64,000 bases of DNA, from assembly GCA_020060215.1 (NCBI GenBank), contig JAGVAP010000142.1, positions 62,001-126,000 of the forward strand, written 5' to 3'. Positions 16,166-25,161 of this stretch are shown in pieces. The translations under genes were made by a program, and so were the position numbers. Origin of the DNA: Deltaproteobacteria bacterium (GTDB lineage: Bacteria; Desulfobacterota; DSM-4660; Desulfatiglandales; HGW-15). Position 1 is the first letter of the stretch. Each line of letters opens with the position of its first letter. Under the pieces are notes generated by a model, which saw only the letters and a list, made by a program, of their open reading frames with translations, made no database searches and was not told where the DNA came from.

Positions 16166-19114
16166 CTACTTTTCAAAAAGCCTGTAATCCTTCACAATCT
16201 CTCCCAGCATCTTCCGGATACCGTCTCGGTCGTGGTTCTCGGCCGCCTTGACCAGCCGATCTACACTGGTCCTCAGCATTTTCTCGTCCGGGGGGGCGCT
16301 CTGAAGGGCCATGATCTTTGGGTGCGATGTGGGGAGGGTCTCCCCTGCCGCGGCTATCGGTTCCTCGTGGAGTTTTTCTCCGGGACGAAGCCCGACGAAC
16401 CGAATGCGGATGTCCCGTTCCGGTTCGAGTCCATGGAGCCTGATGAGGTCCCTGGCCATGTCGAGGACCTTTTTGGGCTTCCCGAGGTTGAGGACGAAGA
16501 CCTCTCCCCCAGCGCCGATCACCCCGGCCTGGATGATGAGCGAGGCCGCTTCCGCGCCGCTCATGAAGTGGCGGACCACCTCCGGGTGGGTCACGGTCAG
16601 CGGGCCTCCCCTGGCGATCTGCTCCTCGAAGATCTTCACCACCGAGCCTGTGCTTCCCAGCACGTTCCCGAAGCGAACGGATACGAATCGGCCCTTTCCG
16701 CCGGCGCCCATACCTTGAACCAGCATCTCCGCCACCCGCTTGGTCGCCCCCATCACGCTGGCAGGGCGGGCGGCCTTGTCGGTAGACACGAGCACGAAAA
16801 GCTCGACCTTGCCTTCGATGGAGGCATCGATGAGGTTCCTGGTGCCCAGGACGTTGTTCAGCACGGCCTCTCCCGGATGCTCTTCGTTCATCGAGACGTG
16901 CTTGAAGGCAGCGGAATGGAACACCGCGTCCGGCCTGAAATCCTCAAAGGCGCGTTTCACCGCTTCCCGGTTCCGGATGTCCGTGAGGTAACTCCTCGCA
17001 GGCACGTAGGCAAAGCGCTGTCGGCATTCCATTTCGATGGCAAAGAGGTTGTTTTCGTTGTGATCGAGCAGCCCCACGGAGTGGGGCCCGAACCGGCAGG
17101 CTTGCCTCACGAGCTCGGAGCCGATCGAACCCCCGGCGCCCGTGACCAGGATGCGCTTGCCCTTCAGTGACCCCTCGACCTGTTCCTGATCGATCTGCAC
17201 TTCATCATGGCCGAGCAGGTCCGAGAGATTCAACCCGCGGATGGATCGCACTGAGATGTTGCCGTTGATGATCTCGCCGATCCCGGGGACGATGCGATAT
17301 GGTTTGCCCGTCTCCTCGCAACAGTCCACGATCTTCCGCATACCTTCTTCCTGGGCCTGGGATGCGATGAGGATCTCGTCGTAGTCCACGCCGACGCGTG
17401 CTATCCCCTCGACCGGCCCCAGGACCGGTATCCCGTGAATCGTCCGGCCGTGGGTCTTGGCGTCATCGTCCAGGATGCCCACGGGATCGAACTTCAGCCT
17501 GGGGTTGTCTCTGATCTCGCGGATCGCTTTCTCTCCGGTATTGCCCGCGCCGATGATCAGGATTTTCCTGCGTAAGTGCTTTGGGGATATGGCGGGAAAG
17601 ATCTCGAAGCCGCTGCCCTTGGCAAAGTAAACCCTCACGATGCCTCTCAACCCCGCGACCGCCACCAGGGTCAGGAAGCCGTCGGCCAGAAATACGGTCC
17701 TGGGATACAGTTCGAAACGGTAGAGCATGAGGACGGCGAAGATGATGAGCAGGGAACTGGTGAATACCGCCTTGAAGACATTCAAGAGGTCCTCGAGGCC
17801 GGTATACCGCCACATCCCCCTGTACAGGTGAAAAAGAGCGAAGATGGCGAGCTTCGCGCCGAGCACAAAGGGCCAGCTCTCCTTGAACGACCTCATGAAC
17901 TCGGGGGGAATGGAGAAATCGAAACGAAGGAGAAAGGCGAGGTAATAACAGATGAACACGAGGACTGCGTCGATCGTGATCACTACAGGGATATGGGATC
18001 GGATCGGATCCCTTCTCCTGTCAGCCTCCGGCTTCTTGTTCGACCTTGCCATGCTCGATTCACGGCCGTCAGGGCCGGACTCGTACGATTTGGTCAGAAT
18101 GACCAGAAAGATCCCCTCTGCGGCAAGCGCGAGGAGGAAAAACCAGCCTCTCGCAGGGATCCATCGCACGAACGCGCCTGCCAGGAACACACCGGAAAGG
18201 GCGAGCGCCGCGTACAGGAGCGTGACCGGGCGGTGTCCGAGACCGGCTACGACAAGCCGCTGGTAGAGATGTGAGCGGTGGGAGGCGAAGAGGTCTTCCC
18301 CCCTCAGCAGCCGCCGGAAAAGGGTGTACACCGTATCGAAGACGATAGGCCAGACGAGAAACAGACCGGCCACGGGAATCCAGTCCCTGTTGCCGGAGCC
18401 TTTGACGGCGCTGATCATCATGAGGGGAAGGACGGCGAAGTTGTAGCCTACGAAAACGCTGCCGACATCACCCATGAAGATGCGCGCAGGAGGCCAGTTG
18501 TGCATCAGGAAGCCCAGGCTCCCGCCTGCCAGGATGAGCCCGAGCAATGCGACCGAGGGCTCGCCGCCTGCGACGGCCAGAAGAGTCCACCCGAGCCCGG
18601 CCACCAGGGCCTGCACCCCGGCCATACCGTCGATTCCGTCCATGAAGTTGTAAGCATTCGTCAGGCCCACGACCCAGATGAACGTGATCGGCAGACCGAG
18701 CCAGCCGAGATGGACCTGTTGAAGGATGGGTATCTTCAAGGTATCCAGGGGACCGAGCATCCAGATGGCAAGAACGGCGGCAAGGCTGTGTGCTGCGAAG
18801 CGGAACCCGGTGGGGAGGTTTCTGAGGTCGTCGAACAGGCTGACGGATGCAAGGAGCAGCGCCCCAGCCGTGTAGAGAACCAGTTTTCGCATAGGCAAGG
18901 GAGAAGCGGAAAGCCATACAAGAAGCCACGCTCCGACAAGGGTGACCGCTACGATGGCCAATCCGCCGGCGGTCGGAACGGGGCTGGTGTGGGAGCTTCG
19001 CTCGTTGGGGATATCGAGGATGCGATGCCTTTCGGCCAGGATCCGGATCAGCCAGACGATCACGTAGGAGACGATCAGGGGCGATACAAAGGAGAAGGCC
19101 GTGATCTTCAGCAT
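16166..19114 (-). CDS. Fusion: polyprenyl-phosphate glycosyl-1-phosphate transferase + nucleotide-sugar 4,6-dehydratase (PglF/WbpM-like)
   Basis: A 982-residue membrane protein joining two enzymes usually separate. Residues 1 to about 350 are a WecA/MraY-like transferase: many helices, SLFDDLRNLP, NAYNFMDGIDGMAG (catalytic Asp region), MGDVGSVFVGYN and HRSHLYQRL; it attaches a sugar-1-phosphate to undecaprenyl phosphate. After a hydrophilic linker (SMARSNKKPEADRRR) comes a PglF/CapD-like protein: four helices, a first Rossmann fold (IIGAGNTGEKAI) and a catalytic SDR domain (VTGAGGSIGSEL, STDKAARPASVMGATKR with Met in place of the SDR Tyr, as in WbpM), which makes UDP-4-keto-6-deoxy sugars. 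The start MLKITAF at 19114 overlaps the epimerase stop by 7 bases. A sequencing-induced fusion cannot be excluded, but the frame is clean. Confidence 0.9.
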   Translation of the reverse strand: MLKITAFSFVSPLIVSYVIVWLIRILAERHRILDIPNERSSHTSPVPTAGGLAIVAVTLVGAWLLVWLSASPLPMRKLVLYTAGALLLASVSLFDDLRNLPTGFRFAAHSLAAVLAIWMLGPLDTLKIPILQQVHLGWLGLPITFIWVVGLTNAYNFMDGIDGMAGVQALVAGLGWTLLAVAGGEPSVALLGLILAGGSLGFLMHNWPPARIFMGDVGSVFVGYNFAVLPLMMISAVKGSGNRDWIPVAGLFLVWPIVFDTVYTLFRRLLRGEDLFASHRSHLYQRLVVAGLGHRPVTLLYAALALSGVFLAGAFVRWIPARGWFFLLALAAEGIFLVILTKSYESGPDGRESSMARSNKKPEADRRRDPIRSHIPVVITIDAVLVFICYYLAFLLRFDFSIPPEFMRSFKESWPFVLGAKLAIFALFHLYRGMWRYTGLEDLLNVFKAVFTSSLLIIFAVLMLYRFELYPRTVFLADGFLTLVAVAGLRGIVRVYFAKGSGFEIFPAISPKHLRRKILIIGAGNTGEKAIREIRDNPRLKFDPVGILDDDAKTHGRTIHGIPVLGPVEGIARVGVDYDEILIASQAQEEGMRKIVDCCEETGKPYRIVPGIGEIINGNISVRSIRGLNLSDLLGHDEVQIDQEQVEGSLKGKRILVTGAGGSIGSELVRQACRFGPHSVGLLDHNENNLFAIEMECRQRFAYVPARSYLTDIRNREAVKRAFEDFRPDAVFHSAAFKHVSMNEEHPGEAVLNNVLGTRNLIDASIEGKVELFVLVSTDKAARPASVMGATKRVAEMLVQGMGAGGKGRFVSVRFGNVLGSTGSVVKIFEEQIARGGPLTVTHPEVVRHFMSGAEAASLIIQAGVIGAGGEVFVLNLGKPKKVLDMARDLIRLHGLEPERDIRIRFVGLRPGEKLHEEPIAAAGETLPTSHPKIMALQSAPPDEKMLRTSVDRLVKAAENHDRDGIRKMLGEIVKDYRLFEK

Positions 19115-20109
19115 GGTCCGGCCCTCCTGCGTTGCCTGGACCAAGCGATCAACCCGGGAAGGGCCTGCTCAAAGGAGACGGAAGGGGTAAAACCCAGTTC
19201 CTCTTGGATCAGGGCTGAGCTGTACCAGGCGTTTGCGGTCAGCTTCCTCACCTTCTCCGAATCGAAAGGGATCCGCACTATCGGAAGTCGCCCCAGAAGA
19301 TCGCCCAGACAGCCCATCATGTAGAAGAAAGCCAGGGGAATGCGAAGGGGAGAGACCCTCCTGCCGAGTGCCTTGCACACGGATTCGTATAGTTCGCAGG
19401 TCGAATAGGGCTTTGCGTCCGTCACGATGTAGCATTTACCTCTCGAGGACGGGTTCCACGCGGCCAGCAGAGCGGCATCGACCACATTCCCGACATGGAC
19501 CATGCTCCTGAGATGGGGGCTCCTGGGAGGTGGAGGGAAGTAGCCCGAGTCCAGCGCGGCGATCATCCTCATCACATTTCCACAGTTGCCTTCTCCGTAT
19601 ACGACGGGAGGCCGCAGGCAAACCGTGTGCAGATCGTGCTCCCTGCCGCCCTCGAGGACCAACCGCTCCGCCTCCAGCTTGGATCGGCCGTACGGGGTCT
19701 GCGGCAGCGGGGGCGAGGACTCGTCCGCACACCCCCGGGTCTCTTCCCCCATGGCCTTCACGCTGCTGAAAAAGACGAACCGCGCCGCGCCGCCTTTCAG
19801 GGCTGCATTCAAGACGTTCCCGGTGCCGTCCACATTTACGGAGTTGTACTCGGCTTCGAGGCTGCCGGATCTCGACGGAATATCATGACACGCGGCAAGA
19901 TGAAAGACCGTGCCGCACCCCCTTGCATAAAAAGCCATCTTCGAGGGGTCCCGGACGTCCCCCTCCGCAACCAGCACGTCTCCGGGAAAGCCTGCCGAGG
20001 GGGATTTCCCTCTCACAAGGGCGGTCACGCGATGACCTCGTTCAACGAGCCTGTTGACCAGGTGTCGCCCTATGAAACCGCCGGCCCCGGTGACGAATAC
20101 CCTTTCCAT
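19108..20109 (-). CDS. NAD-dependent nucleotide-sugar epimerase/dehydratase
   Basis: A 333-residue extended short-chain dehydrogenase: N-terminal NAD motif VTGAGGFIGRHLVNRL, central FFSSVKAMG and TPYGRSKLEAERL (catalytic YxxxK), and a C-terminal substrate region. In this position, immediately upstream of and overlapping the transferase-dehydratase fusion, it probably reduces or epimerises the keto-sugar made by the neighbour (WbpV/WbfT-type chemistry), supplying the first sugar of a lipid-linked glycan. AGAGGTG precedes the ATG at 20109. The exact sugar product cannot be read from sequence. Confidence 0.85.
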   Translation of the reverse strand: MERVFVTGAGGFIGRHLVNRLVERGHRVTALVRGKSPSAGFPGDVLVAEGDVRDPSKMAFYARGCGTVFHLAACHDIPSRSGSLEAEYNSVNVDGTGNVLNAALKGGAARFVFFSSVKAMGEETRGCADESSPPLPQTPYGRSKLEAERLVLEGGREHDLHTVCLRPPVVYGEGNCGNVMRMIAALDSGYFPPPPRSPHLRSMVHVGNVVDAALLAAWNPSSRGKCYIVTDAKPYSTCELYESVCKALGRRVSPLRIPLAFFYMMGCLGDLLGRLPIVRIPFDSEKVRKLTANAWYSSALIQEELGFTPSVSFEQALPGLIAWSRQRRRAGPC

Positions 20110-20302
20110 GCACCTCTTTCGATGACTCTGCGTTTGCTCGTGAGAAGGATGGGAAGAGTCACCGCGCTGTAAATCTCGAACGGGCGATTTAATAACTAAA
20201 CCCTTCTAAAGTCAACAGTTTTCACACTTCCTTCTCCGCTAAAACTATTGAGACAGGATGACGGGCAGAAAAACTAAGATGTTGGGGCTTGAGGCCGGAT
20301 GA

Positions 20303-20644
20303 TCAGGTCGGAGGACGATTAATGCGGATAAGCTGTCCTGAAAGCGTCGGTAGCGACTCGATCGAAGTGTGGAGGCGAATGGATAGGGCATTGAACTCGC
20401 TATCAAAGGTGCATACTACGACGCCTGAATGGTCGGGATTCTTGAGGTGAAGACGGACGAAATGCTTTCTGTTCATCGTTAGCAGTGCCCTTTTCTCAAT
20501 ACGGGCTAACTCAATAACCTCTTCATCCGGTATTGCTTGACCGGATTTTCCAGCTTCATAAGAAGTCAGGACGTCGTGCCCTAAACGTCTCAGTCCCTCC
20601 ACAACAGGAAGTGGGAAGTTCTCATTTGAGTAGAGGCGCGCCAT
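20303..20644 (-). CDS. DUF5615 PIN-like toxin candidate
   Basis: A 113-residue protein of the DUF5615 PIN-like family: N-terminal MARLYSNENFPLPVVEGLRRLGHDV, a middle block IPDEEVIELARIEKRALLTMN with acidic residues expected of a PIN-type metal site, and HSGVVVCTF. DUF5615 proteins are nearly always encoded directly downstream of DUF433 proteins and are regarded as toxin-antitoxin-like. Here the DUF433 gene lies 3 bases upstream on the same strand. The family name and pairing are established; a toxin activity is inferred. Confidence 0.85.
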   Translation of the reverse strand: MARLYSNENFPLPVVEGLRRLGHDVLTSYEAGKSGQAIPDEEVIELARIEKRALLTMNRKHFVRLHLKNPDHSGVVVCTFDSEFNALSIRLHTSIESLPTLSGQLIRINRPPT

Positions 20645-20647
20645 TGC

Positions 20648-20977
20648 CTATGCCTCTTCGTTTTCACGGATTTGCTGTTCAATTTCCTCGTGGTGAGAGC
20701 GATAATAAGCCCATGCATTTGCCAGGTCTTCGGCCCGCAGGGCGGGATAACTTCTTAGGAGATCTGACTCCGTCGTGCCCAGTTGCCTCGCTCTTACCAG
20801 TACCCAAACCGGTATTCGTGTTCGAACGATGCAAGGTTCCCCCCCCGAAACTCCAGGTTTGCTTTCAATGGCTGGAAAGGCTTCCCCTAAATCACGCACT
20901 ACCCACTGAAGTACCTGCGCCTTCTCAGCTTTCGTCATCTTGGAGAGAAGTTTTTCAGTCTCTTCTAGTGAGTTCAC
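20648..20977 (-). CDS. DUF433 antitoxin-like protein
   Basis: A 109-residue protein. After an N-terminal helix (SLEETEKLLSKMTKAEKAQVLQWVVRD) the DUF433 domain reads KPGVSGGEPCIVRTRIPVWVLVRARQLGTTESDLLRSYPALRAEDLANAWAYYR. DUF433 has a winged-helix DNA-binding fold and is the presumed antitoxin/repressor of the DUF5615 partner. A perfect AAAGGAGG site sits just upstream of a GTG start at 20977, which settles the start although the frame continues further upstream. Confidence 0.85.
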   Translation of the reverse strand: MNSLEETEKLLSKMTKAEKAQVLQWVVRDLGEAFPAIESKPGVSGGEPCIVRTRIPVWVLVRARQLGTTESDLLRSYPALRAEDLANAWAYYRSHHEEIEQQIRENEEA

Positions 20978-21257
20978 TGGGTTTCCTCCTTTTTGTAGAA
21001 AGGTATGGCAAATCGACTGGCAAGTCAATTCAAAGCCTGCCCTTGCGCTGGAAGCGCCCGGTTTTAGCGACGGCGGACCTGCCACCTGGAGGGAAATCTG
21101 TTTTATCTCCTTGCGGGACGATCTCCTATGTTTCATGGTTTTTTCCGGGTTGCAATTGGTTCGTAAAAAGGAAAAAATGTGCGACCGTAAGCGACCTTCG
21201 CGCTCTTCGTGCTTCGGCGCGCAAGCGTGCCCTTCGTGGTCAAAACAGGATCTTTCA

Positions 21258-23306
21258 TTGGCTACCGCTCCAAAATCGCTTCAAGAAGCGAACAAGGACC
21301 GCCCGCTTCTCCTCGGGAAAGAGGTGCTGGGGCCCGCGCTCGTCGTTGGATTGCACTTGGCCCTTTCAGGCTTCTACCTCTACCAGCTTCTCGACACCGG
21401 CCTCTTCGACCTGAACCTCCAGGACCGGCACGATACCTTTTCCTATCACCGCTGGGCGATCGAAGCCGCCAAGGGAAATCTCTCAGAAGTCGTGCAGCAC
21501 ACCCAATATGCGCTCTACATCCTGGCGGCCGGAGTGATCTACGCTCTCTTCGGTGTAAACCCGGCGCTGATTTCTCTCTTTCAGATCCTCCTCTCGGCCG
21601 CCGCGTGTCTCCTCCTCTACGACCTGGGCAGGAGGATCTTTTCGCCGGGGGTCGGACTCCTTGCGGCCGGACTGTACGCGGTCTACCCGGTTTCCATCTA
21701 CTACACCGGTTTCATCCTGCGGGAGACGCTCATCACCTTTCTGGGTCTTCTCCTGGTCTATGTGCTCGTCCTTGCCCTCGAGAAGCGAAGACCCCTCTTT
21801 TATGTGCTTGCGGGCATTGTCTGTGTCCTCGCCGTGGCGGGCAGGTTCAACGTGGTCCTCTTTGCGGCGGCGTTCTCGTGGTGGGCCTTCTTCTTTCATT
21901 TCCGAGTTCTGGGGAGATTCGACTCAACCTTCCCGGCAACAAAGATCGGGGCCGGTCTGACGCTTGCGTTGGCCGGCGCACTTCTAGTAATAGCTATGCC
22001 GAATCTCGTCACATCCTGGTGGTGGGTTGTCGGGAACAGCTATGACTCGACCATGTTCATCTACACCCCCACTGGGGATGTGATCCCCACTTTTTCCCTG
22101 GATTTCCTTCTAAGGCAGTTCTACAAGGCCTTTCTCTTCTTCAACAACTTCGAGGCGCCGAACAATTTCAATTTCTACCTTTTCAAGGAGAGACTCTCTC
22201 TCCTGCGATTTCTGCCCCTTTCCTTCGGGGTGATATTTCCCTTTGCAGTGATCGGGTTCATCTGGGGGCTGAGAAACACGAAGCCTATCATGCCGGTGCT
22301 TCTTTTCGTAGCCTGCCAGGCCGCAACGGTCATTCCCCTTTACATTACCTCCCGCTGGCGCTTGCCCATCGTGCCCTTCGTGATCCTCATGGCTTCTTAC
22401 GGGATCTATCTCCTGGCGCTGCGCGTAAGGGAGAGAAAGCACCGGCTGCTTGCAGTTCAGTTATCCCTCTTGATTGTCATGATCCTGTTCACTTTCTTCA
22501 AGCCACAGCATGTCCGCCAGGCGGAAATGACCATGAGGGCGGCCCAGAGGGTGGGGTTCAGCTACCTCTATATGGGTAAAGGCCAGGCCGAGCGGGCGGT
22601 CGCCGAACTTCGACAGGCCCATGAAGAGGTGCCCTCCTACAAGTCGGCCTATGTCAACCTGGGTTATCTCCTTTTCCAGCAGAGGAGATATGCGGATGCC
22701 CTGGCCGTTTATGACACGGCCTTGACGCTCGGCCCCGATCCGGGCCTCTGTTTTTCAAGGGGGCTTGCCCTGATGGAACTCAATCGCCCGGAGGAAGCGG
22801 AAAAGAGCTTCAGGGAGTGCGTCGCCCTGGATTCGGGAAACTGGCAGGCCTTCATGAACCTCGCGAAGATCGCATTTCTTAGGAATCAACAGGAGGAGGC
22901 GTTCGGCCTGTGCGACAAGGTGCTGTCCCTCAACCCGGGCCTGGCGGCGGCGTGGTCGTTGAGGGCGGAAACCCTTCTACGGCTCGGCCGCCTGGAGGAG
23001 GCGGAAAAGAGCGTCATCCGTGCGATCGAACGGGAGCCCCATGACCCGTCCCATTACAACAGCCTGGGGACCGTGCTCGCCATGAGGGGGGCCTATGAAA
23101 AGGCCGCCGCTGCCTACCTGGAGGCTGTTGCCAGGAACCCTGAACTCGCCTCAGCCCATCTCAACCTTGCCGCGATCTACGTCAACCACCTGAACGACCG
23201 AAAGAGGGCGGCCCCCCACATCCGGCGCTTCCTCGACCTCTCCCCCGCTTACCCCGAGCGCAAGGGACTGGAACAACTGCTGCACGAGATCGAGGGCGGG
23301 GGTTAA
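21258..23306 (+). CDS. GT39/PMT-like membrane glycosyltransferase with C-terminal TPR repeats
   Basis: A protein of about 682 residues. The first two thirds have about ten membrane helices in the ArnT/PMT style, with an early periplasmic loop containing DRHDTFSYHRWAIEAA, where these enzymes place acidic catalytic residues, and YPVSIYYTGFILRETLITFLGLLLVY. The last third is soluble and made of about six tetratricopeptide repeats (e.g. AYVNLGYLLFQQRRYADALAVYDTAL). Such enzymes use lipid-phosphate sugars to glycosylate proteins or lipids. The frame extends upstream to 20940, but that part overlaps the antitoxin gene and a repeat; TTG 21258 has CAGGA 7 bases ahead and starts just before the first helix, so I prefer it. 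Confidence 0.85.
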   Translation: MATAPKSLQEANKDRPLLLGKEVLGPALVVGLHLALSGFYLYQLLDTGLFDLNLQDRHDTFSYHRWAIEAAKGNLSEVVQHTQYALYILAAGVIYALFGVNPALISLFQILLSAAACLLLYDLGRRIFSPGVGLLAAGLYAVYPVSIYYTGFILRETLITFLGLLLVYVLVLALEKRRPLFYVLAGIVCVLAVAGRFNVVLFAAAFSWWAFFFHFRVLGRFDSTFPATKIGAGLTLALAGALLVIAMPNLVTSWWWVVGNSYDSTMFIYTPTGDVIPTFSLDFLLRQFYKAFLFFNNFEAPNNFNFYLFKERLSLLRFLPLSFGVIFPFAVIGFIWGLRNTKPIMPVLLFVACQAATVIPLYITSRWRLPIVPFVILMASYGIYLLALRVRERKHRLLAVQLSLLIVMILFTFFKPQHVRQAEMTMRAAQRVGFSYLYMGKGQAERAVAELRQAHEEVPSYKSAYVNLGYLLFQQRRYADALAVYDTALTLGPDPGLCFSRGLALMELNRPEEAEKSFRECVALDSGNWQAFMNLAKIAFLRNQQEEAFGLCDKVLSLNPGLAAAWSLRAETLLRLGRLEEAEKSVIRAIEREPHDPSHYNSLGTVLAMRGAYEKAAAAYLEAVARNPELASAHLNLAAIYVNHLNDRKRAAPHIRRFLDLSPAYPERKGLEQLLHEIEGGG

Positions 23307-23324
23307 GAAACGCCTTAGCCCGAC

Positions 23325-23430
23325 AAAAATCCTGTTGATCCTGTGAATCCTGTCTGAAGTCAGGTACAGCCCGAAATCATTTGATCCTGCCTGCCTTGGC
23401 AAAGCCTTGCGAAAGCAGGTTATCCTGTCT
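23325..23430. repeat. Dispersed AATCCTGTTGATCCTGT repeats
   Basis: Units AAATCCTGTTGATCCTGTGA (from 23326) and GCGAAAGCAGGTTATCCTGT (from 23409) recur almost unchanged at 25050-25080 and 25021-25041, and inverted as AGACAGGATAACGTGATCAA at 24226-24253. They flank and pepper the decayed toxin-antitoxin patch. No coding region is supported in the 277-bp gap. Confidence 0.75.
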
Positions 23431-23583
23431 GAGAAGCGAGAGACAATCTCTTTCCGTTCCCCCCTTGAATGTCCAAGTAAAATATGCAAATATAAACCTA
23501 ATTGAGGCATTTAGGGCATAAATCGGATTAGCCGTTCGCCCTAAGGTATCGAAGGGTGCACTCAGAGAAAAGAGGTTGGGCTC

Positions 23584-23904
23584 ATGATAGGCGAGCAGGT
23601 TCTACAGCAGGTGATTGAAAGGATCGTGGCTGCGGCAAGGCCAACCCTCGTGATCCTCTTTGGCTCTTACGGCCGTGACAAGGCCGATGAGGAATCGGAC
23701 CTCGACATCATGGTCGTGAAACGGGAAGTCACCGACAGGGCTGCCGAGATGGTGCGCCTGCACGAAGCAGTCGGAGATGTGGGTACAGGTGTGGACGTCT
23801 TGGTTTACTCGGAAGAAGAGTTCGAGCGTAGGAGTCGAGTGCCCGGCACCGTGCTCTATTGGGCCCGTAAGGAGGGGAAGCCGATCTATGAAGCCGCACA
23901 TTGA
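23584..23904 (+). CDS. MNT-type nucleotidyltransferase (antitoxin of HEPN/MNT module)
   Basis: A 106-residue minimal nucleotidyltransferase. The catalytic signature is LFGSYGRDKADEESDLD, with a third acidic residue in VDVLVY. In HEPN/MNT toxin-antitoxin systems this protein adenylylates and silences the HEPN RNase. A HEPN start codon overlaps the end of this gene, as is normal for the module, but the HEPN gene is truncated, so this antitoxin may be an orphan. The frame itself is intact. Confidence 0.88.
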   Translation: MIGEQVLQQVIERIVAAARPTLVILFGSYGRDKADEESDLDIMVVKREVTDRAAEMVRLHEAVGDVGTGVDVLVYSEEEFERRSRVPGTVLYWARKEGKPIYEAAH

Positions 23905-24031
23905 GGAAGCCTTCCTTTCTTTGCGCCTGGCAGACAGGGACATCAAGGCATTCGAAGTCCTGAGCAGGGATCCGGAAGTCCATTTGGCAGTAGTGTGTTT
24001 CCATGCTCAACAAGCGATTGAAATATTCTGA
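23888..24031 (+). pseudogene. Truncated HEPN-domain toxin gene
   Basis: Starts at ATG 23888, overlapping the MNT gene by 17 bases. It encodes the first 47 residues of a HEPN protein (MKPHIEEAFLSLRLADRDIKAF ... AVVCFHAQQAIEIF) and then stops. Intact HEPN partners run to about 120-135 residues and contain a C-terminal Rx4-6H RNase motif, which is missing here. No continuation is visible in the other frames downstream, so a deletion rather than a point mutation probably removed the rest. Confidence 0.8.
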
Positions 24032-24070
24032 TTCCCTCCTCCTATAGTGGATCCCTTTTCAATATCGGCA

Positions 24071-24092
24071 CTGAACATGATGTCATGTTCAG
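24071..24092. repeat. 10-bp-arm palindrome
   Basis: CTGAACATGA and TCATGTTCAG are perfect inverted repeats separated by TG. The palindrome lies just after the truncated HEPN gene and could be an operator for a dimeric regulator, or a deletion scar. It is not followed by a T-run. Confidence 0.6.
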
Positions 24093-24271
24093 CCCTCTGT
24101 TCTTGCCCGACGAGGAATGGGAAGGCGGGACTTCACGACTTTCCCGATTTACAGAGATCTTGACGGAGCCCTGATCGGATGAAGCAGTGGCATCCTTCAG
24201 AATACGGAGACGCGGAGAAATAGGCTAGACAGGATAACGTGATCAACAGGATTGGGTTGGCCCAGGGGGGC

Positions 24272-24639
24272 TTATGATAACAAGGGGAGGTTGCGAATTC
24301 GCACGCGTCCCTGTCGTACCGTGACAACCGCTCCTCGCTTGAGGTCTTCGGCACACTGGGTGATCACGGAGCTGATCAGACTTGCCGTCTCTTCACGTCG
24401 CATCCCTTCCATTCGGATTCGAATTACCGAAGGGGATGTAGCCCCTGAGAGGGCAAGGAGGGCGTGGAAATCAGCATCCAGAGTTACAACGACACGAGAT
24501 TCTTCTCGGCACTTTTCAAGAATAGATAAATCATCGGCGGTTGAATACCCTATTTCTCCGACATGTACTGCATGATTCCCGCTTCACGCAGCAACCTTGC
24601 CGCTGATCGCGGCAATCCTTGATCAAGCAGCAGTTTCAT
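24272..24639 (-). pseudogene. DUF5615 PIN-like toxin gene broken by a one-base deletion
   Basis: From ATG 24639 the frame reads MKLLLDQGLPRSAARLLREAGI and then hits an early stop. Shifting by one base after the GGAATC codons restores a continuous DUF5615 sequence (AVHVGEIGYSTADDLSILEK, SRVVVTLDADFHALL, SPSVIRIRMEG) through to a TAA at 24272-24274. Inserting a single G (ATGCA to GATGCA) would give the expected GIDAVHVGEIG. The partner antitoxin gene immediately upstream is also damaged, which argues for true decay rather than a sequencing error. Confidence 0.85.
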
Positions 24640-24842
24640 GGGTTGAAAGGTCTGAGATGCGGTCGTCGAGACAGGTGGCTGCATATAGAAGGGCTTGCCG
24701 GATATCCTCATCTTCAAGTTCAGGGTATTCTTGGCGAAGCTCTTCACGGTTAGGATACATGGCTGCCAGTTAGACGCATATCCCGTATGCAGGGCTGCCC
24801 ATTCATGCGAGCGGGATCAATGGTGATGCGGTTGAGTTTCAT
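24623..24842 (-). pseudogene. DUF433 antitoxin gene with an internal deletion
   Basis: GGAGGTCAGGAA precedes ATG 24842 and the frame reads MKLNRITIDPARMNGQPCIRDMRLT, the DUF433 N-terminus, then runs out. The C-terminal half is found in another frame: MYPNREELRQEYPELEDEDI then RQALLYAATCLDDR, ending at 24623 and overlapping the toxin start. About 7-8 codons of the recognition helix between RLT and MYPN are missing, with a frame change. Confidence 0.8.
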
Positions 24843-25161
24843 TTCCTGACCTCCTCTGTCCCCTTATAGCATAGGCAGGCATTTCTACCAAGCGGGCTTT
24901 AAGCACTGATTTTCCTCCAACCCCTGCTCCGTCCTTTACCTTTCCTCGGTTTCCTGATTTCCTAATTCATTTCCATCCGCCGATCCCCCTTTCCGACTCT
25001 CCGCAGTAGCACGAAGCACTGCGAAGGCAGGTTATCCTGTCCGGTAAAGCAAAATCCTGTTGATCCTGTTAATCCTGTCTAGAAACACTATCTCTTGCCT
25101 TTTCTTCCATCACCTGCTATCTACTCCCACCAAGAATTTCCAGGGACCCGGGAGGAGGAGC
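24843..25161. repeat. Repeat-rich gap upstream of the carbamoyltransferase
   Basis: No gene is supported. The gap contains GCGAAGGCAGGTTATCCTGT at 25021-25040 and AAAATCCTGTTGATCCTGTT at 25051-25070, both repeated near 23325-23430. The flanking AT-richer stretch (about 24885-25000) has no clear promoter by eye. Confidence 0.6.
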
